This document shows, piece after piece, positions 1 to 5,089 of a stretch of DNA of 6,480 nucleotides (position 1 is the first letter of the stretch; each line of letters starts with the position of its first letter). The notes under the pieces were generated by a model that worked only from the letters and a program-made list of their open reading frames with translations, searched no databases and was not told the origin of the DNA. The DNA comes from Acidithiobacillus ferruginosus. GTDB lineage: Bacteria; Pseudomonadota; Gammaproteobacteria; Acidithiobacillales; Acidithiobacillaceae. The stretch lies in NCBI RefSeq assembly GCF_018854495.1, contig NZ_JABBDR010000158.1, positions 1 to 6,480 on the forward strand. Direction: 5' to 3'. The position numbers were made by a program, and so were the translations under genes.

Positions 1-2
1 CC

Positions 3-152
3 GCCATTCCAGCGGCGGTCGCCATCCGCCAATATTTCCACGGCATCAAAATCGCCAGAGCCCCATCCGTCGTCCGTCATTTCCGCGTCGCCGCAGGCGC
101 CCTCGCTGCTGCCTATGCCGCCGTCAACCGCGGCCGGGCCTGCAATACCTGA
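3..152 (+). CDS. C-terminal fragment of an unrecognised protein
   Basis: An open frame enters from the left edge and stops at TGA 150-152, giving about 49 residues that end in NRGRACNT. The third codon positions are strongly biased to G and C (GCC, GTC, ATC, CGC), as expected for a real gene in this DNA, and the other two forward frames lack that pattern. The tail is rich in Ala, Val and Arg, with a mildly hydrophobic stretch (VAAGALAAAYAAV) that could be an amphipathic or membrane helix. The next gene starts 44 bp downstream on the same strand, so the two may be cotranscribed. I do not recognise the family. The start lies outside the window, and a shadow frame cannot be fully excluded over so short a span. 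Confidence 0.4.
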   Translation, partial: AIPAAVAIRQYFHGIKIARAPSVVRHFRVAAGALAAAYAAVNRGRACNT

Positions 153-196
153 CATCACCGACGGCGGCCACCTCGCCATCTGAAAGGAGAAGCACC

Positions 197-400
197 ATGA
201 ACGACACCGACCGCCAGGCCCGCATCCATCAGCTCCAGAACCATCGCCACGCCCTGCTCCAGCGCCGCGAGCAGCGCGGGGCGCCGGTCGCGTCCATCGA
301 CATGGAGCTGAACGTGGTGCGCAGCGAGTTGCAGGCGCTTTATGAAGTCGGACGGCTGCAGGCGCCGCATCGCGCGACGCCCACACCACAGCTTGCCTGA
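197..400 (+). CDS. small hypothetical protein, 67 residues, probably helical
   Basis: The ATG at 197 is preceded by an AAAGGAGA ribosome binding site (183-190, seven bases from the start), better than most in this window, which supports translation. The 67-residue product is hydrophilic and rich in Gln, Arg, His and Leu. Residues about 5-30 (ARIHQLQNHRHALLQRREQ) and 36-55 (MELNVVRSELQALYEVGRL) have heptad-like Leu/Val spacing and are split by a Gly-Ala-Pro turn, so a helical hairpin or short coiled coil is plausible. The tail is Pro/Thr-rich and probably disordered. It contains no signal peptide and no membrane segment. It follows the partial gene by 44 bp and converges on the toxin remnant, with 72 bp between the stops. 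I do not recognise the family. Small proteins of this kind are common in plasmid-like and integrated accessory regions, but nothing here fixes a role. Confidence 0.55.
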   Translation: MNDTDRQARIHQLQNHRHALLQRREQRGAPVASIDMELNVVRSELQALYEVGRLQAPHRATPTPQLA

Positions 401-472
401 TCGGGAAGGTTTCGCACGGCCCGGCACGGATTCCCTTTGCAACGTCGGGGGTGGCCATAAACCCCTTGCGCG

Positions 473-628
473 TCATCGGATAACGGTGACGTGAACTCCG
501 GGCACTTCCGCCCAGTTCACCGTGCCGATGGCGCTCCCTGCGGCGAGCGCTTTTTCCACGACATCCGCACCCGGCTCGTCGTTGAGATAGGCCAGCAATG
601 CCGAGGCATCGAGTACCGACCTATTCAT
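473..628 (-). pseudogene. VapC-type PIN-domain toxin with internal deletion
   Basis: The frame starts at ATG 628-626, overlapping the antitoxin stop (ATGAATAG), as is typical of vapBC operons, and ends at TGA 475-473 after only 51 codons. PIN toxins usually have about 120-140 residues. The N-terminus (MNRSVLDASALLAYLNDEPG) is a textbook PIN start carrying the first catalytic Asp at residue 7. NWAEV at 38-42 carries the usual second acidic residue. The sequence then runs straight into PGVHVTVIR, which resembles the terminal beta-strand with which many PIN proteins finish (WAxL..GVxVxxIR). About 80 central residues, including the conserved acidic positions of the second half, are therefore missing while the frame is kept. 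I infer a disabled RNase toxin. The alternative is an unusually short protein with another role, which I consider less likely. No remaining PIN coding sequence is seen downstream, where the opposite-strand 67-residue gene lies. Confidence 0.72.
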
Positions 629-887
629 GTTCCGCTTCGTTGCGCCGCTCGGCGATCAGCTCATCCGCCAGTTGCCGGTCCTTCGTGGTATCAGGGGCCA
701 ATTTGCGTAATAGGCCGCGCCCTCTGCGGGCCGCTTCTCCAGGGCTGATCAAGCGCAGCATCCCATCCTCCTGCACCGTCAGGATCAAGGTGCTGCCCTG
801 TTCGATGCCCAACTGGTGACGAACGCTGACGGGTAGCACCAGGCGTCCGCGCTGGTCTACATGAACGTTGTATTGATGGGTATCCAT
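621..887 (-). CDS. AbrB/MazE-fold antitoxin of a VapBC-type module
   Basis: The 88-residue product begins with a SpoVT-AbrB swapped-hairpin DNA-binding domain (residues about 5-48): the pattern VDQRGRLVLPVSVRHQLGI, then G-S-x-L-x-L and a short strand DGMLRLIS. In this family the N-terminal domain dimerises on the operon's own promoter, and the charged C-terminal helices (residues about 50-88, ending in RRNEAEHE) wrap the toxin. The stop TAG (623-621) overlaps the ATG of the PIN toxin gene on the same strand, which indicates translational coupling. Start choice: ATG at 887 sits about seven bases after GGGA. ATG at 893, two codons upstream, is too close to that site, although it would add only Met-Tyr. 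Because its toxin partner looks deleted, this protein may now act only as an autorepressor or as an orphan antitoxin. The family call is firm, but the exact class name (VapB rather than MazE or PrlF) is less certain. Confidence 0.85.
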   Translation of the reverse strand: MDTHQYNVHVDQRGRLVLPVSVRHQLGIEQGSTLILTVQEDGMLRLISPGEAARRGRGLLRKLAPDTTKDRQLADELIAERRNEAEHE

Positions 888-1019
888 ATACATTTCCCAT
901 AAAATATGCAAGGCCCATTCTATCCATATTGTCCAGCAGAAGGGAAATCTTCCCCGCGCAGACTGTCGATGCCCAACACACCACCACGCATCGTCCGTGC
1001 CCCTGCTCACCTGAGCCCC

Positions 1020-1050
1020 TTGCGCAGTCAGCCGGACTCTGGTCTACACT
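1020..1050 (+). promoter_or_regulatory. possible sigma70-like promoter of tal
   Basis: TTGCGC at 1020-1025 and TACACT at 1045-1050 resemble -35 and -10 elements with a 19-base spacer, longer than the ideal 17. Just downstream is a tandem GGGTATAT repeat (1062-1069 and 1071-1078) that might be an operator or an alternative -10 region. The 894-1105 gap lies between the divergently transcribed antitoxin and tal, so it must hold promoters for both. This placement is only a match by eye. Confidence 0.25.
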
Positions 1051-1105
1051 GAAGGTCAGGCGGGTATATGGGGTATATCGGCGGAACCACGTCAGGAGAA
1101 GCAGC

Positions 1106-2197
1106 ATGGCAACGGATTTACGGGCACTCAGGAAGCAGATCGGGCAAAGCATCTGGCTGGACAATCTGTCGCGCACCCTCATCCATGAGGGCATTCTGCG
1201 GCGTTATATCGACGAGGACGGGATCAGCGGGGTGACCTCCAACCCCAGTATCTTTCAGAAGGCGATTCACTCCAGCCCCTACTATCGGGACGACCTTGGC
1301 CGGCCCGCGGACTCCGCGGAACAGTTGTACGAGCGTCTGGTGGTGGAGGATCTGCGTAACGCCTGCGATCTGCTGCAGGCGGTGCATGTGGAAACGGACG
1401 GCGACGACGGCTGGGTGAGCTGGGAGGAGTCGCCGCGGCTGGGGCAGGATGAGGCCGCCACGGTGGCCGAGGCGCTACGGCTGCGCGGGCTGGTGCAACG
1501 GGACAACCTGCTGATCAAGGTGCCGGCCACGCCCGCCGGTATCCGTGCCTTCGCGACGCTCATCGGTCAGGGGGTGTCGATCAATGTGACCCTGATGTTC
1601 GGGCTGAAGCATGTGCATGAGGTGTTGGCGGCCTATCAGAAGGGCTTGACGCAGTGGGTGGCGGGCGGTGGTGATCCGCGTAAGGTGAAGGCGGTCGCCA
1701 GTCTCTTCCTGTCGCGGGTGGATACGCTGGTCGATCAAAAGCTGGAGGCCGTCGGCACGCCGGAGGCGCTGGCGCTGCGGGGCAAGGCGGCGGTGGCGAT
1801 GGCGAAGTCGGCATACGCCATCTATCAGGACGTTTTTCACGGTGCGGGCTTTGCGGCGTTGCGCGCTGCGGGCGGGCGGCCCCAGTATCTGCTCTGGGCG
1901 AGCACCAGCACCAAAAATCCGGCCTACCCCGATCTGCTGTATGTCGAACCGCTGATGGGGCCGGAAACGATCAATACCCTGCCCGACGACACGCTGGTCC
2001 GGCTCCGTGACCACGGCCGCCTGGCGGCCCGGGTCGAAGACGGCAGGGCCGAGGCGCAGCGGACCATGGCGCAACTGGCCAGCCTGGGTATCGATATGGA
2101 CGGCGCCGTGGCGGAGCAGTTGCAGACCGAAGGTCTGGCCGCTTTTGCCAAGAGTTTCGAGGAGATGCTTGCGGAGGTGGGGCGCGCGATGGGGTGA
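1106..2197 (+). CDS. tal: transaldolase
   Basis: This is a 363-residue transaldolase (EC 2.2.1.2). It moves a dihydroxyacetone unit from sedoheptulose 7-phosphate to glyceraldehyde 3-phosphate, giving erythrose 4-phosphate and fructose 6-phosphate, in the cytosolic non-oxidative pentose phosphate pathway. Visible family motifs are GVTSNPSIFQKAI (residues 42-54), VSWEESP (104-110), IKVPATPAG with the Schiff-base Lys138, INVTLMFG (159-166), FLSRVDTLVD (201-210) and WASTSTKNPAYPD (264-276), followed by YVEPLMGPETINTLP. The length and the WASTSTKNP block fit the longer group common in actinobacteria and cyanobacteria (about 350-370 residues) rather than the ~317-residue TalB group. The start is the ATG at 1106, with AGGAG at 1094-1098. 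The frame stays open upstream to 929, but that extension has no ribosome site and no transaldolase similarity. The gene converges on fabI with only 27 bp between the stops. Confidence 0.95.
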   Translation: MATDLRALRKQIGQSIWLDNLSRTLIHEGILRRYIDEDGISGVTSNPSIFQKAIHSSPYYRDDLGRPADSAEQLYERLVVEDLRNACDLLQAVHVETDGDDGWVSWEESPRLGQDEAATVAEALRLRGLVQRDNLLIKVPATPAGIRAFATLIGQGVSINVTLMFGLKHVHEVLAAYQKGLTQWVAGGGDPRKVKAVASLFLSRVDTLVDQKLEAVGTPEALALRGKAAVAMAKSAYAIYQDVFHGAGFAALRAAGGRPQYLLWASTSTKNPAYPDLLYVEPLMGPETINTLPDDTLVRLRDHGRLAARVEDGRAEAQRTMAQLASLGIDMDGAVAEQLQTEGLAAFAKSFEEMLAEVGRAMG

Positions 2198-2224
2198 GGC
2201 GCGCGCCGCGTCGAACCGATACGC

Positions 2225-2998
2225 TCAGAAGCCGACGGTGTTGAAACCGGCATCCACGTAGGTGATCTCGCCGGTGATGCCGGAGGCGAGGTCGGAGCAG
2301 AGGAAGGCGGCGGCGTTGCCGACTTCTTCCTGCGTCACGTTGCGGCGCAGGGGCGCTTGTTCTGCATAGTGTTCCAGAATCTTGCGGAAATCGCTGATAC
2401 CGCTGGCCGCGAGGGTGCGGATGGGGCCGGCGGAAACGGCGTTGACGCGGATGCCGTCCGCACCCAGCGAGTAGGCGAGATAACGGATGCTGGCTTCGAG
2501 ACTGGCCTTGGCGAGCCCCATCACGTTGTAGTTGGTCATGGCGCGCTGGGCGCCGAGGTAGCTGAGGGCCAGCAGGGCGCCCTGTCGGCCCTGCATGAGC
2601 GGGCGCATGGCCCGGGCCATGGCGGTGAAGCTGTAGGAGGATACCTCGTGGGCGATGCGAAAGCCCTCGCGGGTGGTGGCGTCCAGATAGCTGCCGTTGA
2701 GTTCCTCTTTGGGCGCGAAGGCGGCACCGTGAACGCCGATGTCGACGCTGCCCCAGAGCGCCCCGATCTTCTGCATGGCGGCGGCCAGTTGCGCTTCATC
2801 CATCAGGTCGAGTTCCAGGGGCTCCGGCGCCCCGATCTGGCTCGCCAGCTCTTCCACCCGGCTTTTGGTGCGTTCGCCCTGATAGGTGAGCAGCACTTCG
2901 GCGCCCTGGCGATGCATGGCCTGGGCGATGCCCCAGCAGATGGAGCGGTCATTGGCCACGCCGACGATCAGCGCCTTTTTTCCTACCATGAAACCCAT
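2225..2998 (-). CDS. fabI: enoyl-[acyl-carrier-protein] reductase (NADH), FabI
   Basis: This 257-residue short-chain dehydrogenase reduces trans-2-enoyl-ACP to acyl-ACP, the last step of each type II fatty acid synthesis cycle, in the cytosol. It aligns by eye along its whole length with E. coli FabI (262 residues): [20 protein letters not shown] with the FabI-type glycine-rich nucleotide site (GVAxxRSI, residues 13-20), then [36 protein letters not shown] with Tyr147, the catalytic Tyr157 and Lys164, and [13 protein letters not shown]. The start at 2998 has AGGGAG eight bases upstream and matches the E. coli N-terminus MGF. An internal ATG at 2989 has no such site. Where most FabIs read HSIGF or HSIAF at residues 90-94, this one reads HGAAF, close to the NADH/triclosan pocket. 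It lies 26 bp downstream of mltD on the same strand, so it is probably in the same transcript. No U-tract terminator is seen before the converging tal gene. Confidence 0.96.
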   Translation of the reverse strand: MGFMVGKKALIVGVANDRSICWGIAQAMHRQGAEVLLTYQGERTKSRVEELASQIGAPEPLELDLMDEAQLAAAMQKIGALWGSVDIGVHGAAFAPKEELNGSYLDATTREGFRIAHEVSSYSFTAMARAMRPLMQGRQGALLALSYLGAQRAMTNYNVMGLAKASLEASIRYLAYSLGADGIRVNAVSAGPIRTLAASGISDFRKILEHYAEQAPLRRNVTQEEVGNAAAFLCSDLASGITGEITYVDAGFNTVGF

Positions 2999-3024
2999 TG
3001 CAAAAACTCCCTATGACAGAATGA

Positions 3025-4863
3025 TCAGCGCGTATAGATGGTGAGGCGTGAGCCCGGTTGAATTTCGCTGGCGGAGGCCAGGCGATTCCACTGAATCAGC
3101 GATTTGGGCTGGACATGGAACTGCTGGGCGATCTGCCAGAGCGTGTCGCCGGGACGCACCACGTAAGTCGTCGTTCGCGCTCGGCTCGCGGCGCGCTCCT
3201 GTCGGTGGCTGATGGCGGCGACCATGGTTTGTGCCGGGATGTTCAGCACCTGTCCAGGATGGAGAATGGTCCGTTCGGTGAGGTGGTTGGCGCGGGCCAG
3301 CACGGAGACGCCGACCCCTGCGCGCTGGGCGATTTGCCAAAGGCTTTCACCGGGCCGCACGGTGAGGCGCCGGTGGCCGCGCGCGGCCGTATAGACCTGT
3401 GCGGGTCCGGCACCGCCGCCACCCGGAATGTGCAGGGTTTCGCCGATCTGCAGGTCACGCGCGGAACGGATATGGTTCCAGCGCATGAGGTCCTTGACGC
3501 TGACCCCGGCCCGTTGCGCGAGCTGGGAGAGCGTGTTGCCGGGACGCACGGTGAGCGCCCGCGTCCGGCTCCGGGCATAGACGGCGTTTTGCAGATGGCC
3601 GGACCCACCGGCGCCGTAGACGACCAGGTGTTGCCCGACCTGCAGGTCGCGCGCGGAACGGATGTGATTCCAGCGCTTGAGATTGGTGACACTGACCCCG
3701 GCCCGTTGCGCCAGATGCCAGAGCGTCTCACCGTGGCGAAGCGTGATGTGACGGAAGGCCGGCCTGGGCACCGGTTGCGGCGCAACGACGGGCTGTGCGG
3801 CGGCTTCCTGGGGCATGGTCAGCAGCGCGGTTTTCAGGGTGGCGGCCTTGTCTTTGGGCACCACCAGATGGTAGTCGGCCGGGGCGACGCCGTAGCTCAG
3901 CCCGGCATTGAGGTGCTGCAGTTCGCTGACCGGCATGTTCATCAGGTTCGCCGCCACGTTCAGCGCCACGGATTTGGGCGTGGTCACGACCGCGATGTGT
4001 GCCGCGTTGGGAATGGCGGGCAGGGAGACATGGTAGGCCTTGGCGTTTTGGATGACCTGCGCCAGGGCGAGGAGTTCGGCAACGTAGTCTTCGGTCTGCT
4101 GCGGCAGGGCGAGATCCCAGAAATCGGTGGGCTTGCCCGCCGCGACATTCTGCTGGATGGCGGCGGAAACGGTACCCTGCCCGGCGTTGTAGGAGGCGAT
4201 GGCGAGGAGCCAGTTGCCGCCGAAATAGTTGTAGAGGTAGGAGAGATAATCGAGGGCGGCGTTGGTGGAGGCGATGAGACTCAGGCGGGGATCGCCATAG
4301 CGGGTGTTTTGCAGGCCGAAATTGCGTGCGGTGCCGGGTATGAATTGCCAGAGGCCCGCCGCGGCCGCCGGGGAGTAGGCCTTGGGGTTGTAACCGCTCT
4401 CGATGGCCGGCAGCAGCGCCAGCTCCATGGGCATGCCGCGTTCCGCAACGGCGTTCACCACGTAATACAGAAAGGGTCGGGAGTTGTCGAGGATCTGTTC
4501 CAGCTTGCCCTGGTGTTGCAGGAACCAGGTGCGCCATTTATCCACTTCCACGCGGGAGACGTCGCTGATGCGCAGGCCGTCGTCGATATGCGTCCACACA
4601 TTGCCGGCTCCGGTCTGGTTGCCAAAGGCGCCCGATGCCTCGAACTGCTGCAGGGTGGCCGACAGGCCGGAGACATTGCCGACCGGCGCCGCTACCGGTT
4701 CGCTGCCTTGCAGGTCCACGTTCTGCGCGCTGGCGTTCAGGGCCTGTGCTACGCCGCTCTGGAGGTCACCTTGTTGCAGGCCTATGGTTTGGCTATCCGC
4801 CCATGCCATAGGAATGCCGCCGAGTGCCACCAGCGTGGCCATAGCGATGAACCGCTTCTTCAT
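3025..4863 (-). CDS. mltD: MltD-like membrane-bound lytic murein transglycosylase with four LysM domains
   Basis: This 612-residue periplasmic enzyme cleaves the MurNAc-GlcNAc bond of peptidoglycan, forming 1,6-anhydro ends. Residues 1-22 (MKKRFIAMATLVALG..AWA) form a signal peptide with an Ala-Trp-Ala cleavage site. No lipobox Cys is present, unlike E. coli MltD, so it may be soluble or held to the wall by LysM. A linker rich in Gln, Ala and Ser follows. The family-1 SLT domain spans about 120-270: catalytic Glu155 in ESGYNPKAYSP, then AAGLWQFIPGTARNFGL, and ASYNAGQGTV, then TDFWDLALPQQTEDYV. A weakly conserved LysM-like stretch covers 288-337. Four clear LysM modules sit at about 372-416, 437-480, 500-543 and 566-610, whereas E. 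coli MltD has two. The start at 4863 has AGGAGG close upstream and begins the signal peptide. The frame is open to 4986, but that extension would bury the signal. It is followed by fabI after 26 bp. Confidence 0.93.
   Translation of the reverse strand: MKKRFIAMATLVALGGIPMAWADSQTIGLQQGDLQSGVAQALNASAQNVDLQGSEPVAAPVGNVSGLSATLQQFEASGAFGNQTGAGNVWTHIDDGLRISDVSRVEVDKWRTWFLQHQGKLEQILDNSRPFLYYVVNAVAERGMPMELALLPAIESGYNPKAYSPAAAAGLWQFIPGTARNFGLQNTRYGDPRLSLIASTNAALDYLSYLYNYFGGNWLLAIASYNAGQGTVSAAIQQNVAAGKPTDFWDLALPQQTEDYVAELLALAQVIQNAKAYHVSLPAIPNAAHIAVVTTPKSVALNVAANLMNMPVSELQHLNAGLSYGVAPADYHLVVPKDKAATLKTALLTMPQEAAAQPVVAPQPVPRPAFRHITLRHGETLWHLAQRAGVSVTNLKRWNHIRSARDLQVGQHLVVYGAGGSGHLQNAVYARSRTRALTVRPGNTLSQLAQRAGVSVKDLMRWNHIRSARDLQIGETLHIPGGGGAGPAQVYTAARGHRRLTVRPGESLWQIAQRAGVGVSVLARANHLTERTILHPGQVLNIPAQTMVAAISHRQERAASRARTTTYVVRPGDTLWQIAQQFHVQPKSLIQWNRLASASEIQPGSRLTIYTR
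3441..3732 (-). repeat. direct DNA repeat encoding LysM modules 1 and 2 of mltD
   Basis: Two units of about 100 bp, at 3633-3732 and 3441-3540, match with an exact offset of 192 bp (64 codons). They share runs such as GCGGAACGGAT and CTGACCCCGGCCCGTTGCGC, and at the protein level AGVSV..L.RWNHIRSARDLQ.G is nearly identical in both. LysM modules 3 and 4 differ far more. This looks like a fairly recent in-frame duplication, or gene conversion, of one LysM module. Confidence 0.7.
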
Positions 4864-4904
4864 AGTCCCTCCTGGCGGGCCGGATCCACAAGGGGTGTCC
4901 CGCA

Positions 4905-4938
4905 GATATAATCCCTTATACAAGGATATCATTGTAAA
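4905..4938. promoter_or_regulatory. AT-rich dyad in the mltD/gltX divergent region, probable mltD promoter area
   Basis: This is the most AT-rich stretch of the 226-bp mltD/gltX gap. On the minus strand TTTACA (4938-4933) is a fair -35 element, with -10-like GATTAT about 19 bases further on (4913-4908), placing a start some 40-50 bases before the mltD ATG. The same bases form an imperfect inverted repeat: GATAT (4905-4909) and CCTT (4914-4917), a four-base loop, then AAGG (4922-4925) and ATATC (4926-4930). On the plus strand 4907-4912 reads TATAAT. A repressor site overlapping the promoter is possible but unproven. Confidence 0.35.
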
Positions 4939-5050
4939 CATGAGGTTGGCATAAGACTTGCTGCCTGCTACTCCGATAGTAAGCAAAACGAATGCCTTCC
5001 GTCAAACGATGTTCGTCGCGCCGTGCAGGATACCGGCGAGTCGGAGAGGC

Positions 5051-5059
5051 TGTTATCAT
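5051..5059 (+). promoter_or_regulatory. possible extended -10 promoter of gltX
   Basis: TGTTATCAT fits the extended -10 pattern TGnTATnnT (hexamer TATCAT at 5054-5059). No good -35 is found at the expected distance, as is often the case for extended -10 promoters. Transcription would begin near 5066, leaving a leader of about 24 bases. The match is by eye only. Confidence 0.35.
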
Positions 5060-5089
5060 CGCCCTTTTAGCCGCCTCAGGTTGCGCATC

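Noticed and set aside
155..442. Minus-strand frame that could have been the missing part of the PIN toxin
   Set aside because: The translation shows no PIN features and overlaps the 67-codon gene, which has a good ribosome site. It does not supply the lost toxin core.
929..1105. N-terminal extension of transaldolase
   Set aside because: The upstream frame is open but unrelated to the family. The ribosome site at 1094-1098 and the family N-terminus support ATG 1106.
2198..2207. GGCGCGCGCC as a bidirectional terminator
   Set aside because: It is a perfect palindrome without a loop and with no following T-run, so it does not fit an intrinsic terminator.
2357..3016. 219-codon plus-strand frame opposite fabI
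   Set aside because: It is a shadow of fabI, with biased composition and no recognisable domain.
3058..4911. A 617-codon open frame on the plus strand, antisense to mltD
   Set aside because: It is a mirror of GC-rich mltD codons. Its product is low-complexity Gly/Val/Arg/His-rich, has no recognisable domain, and no ribosome site stands out, whereas mltD has clear domains.
4864..4986. N-terminal extension of MltD
   Set aside because: It would place 41 residues before the signal peptide and cover the probable promoter. ATG 4863 has a strong ribosome binding site.
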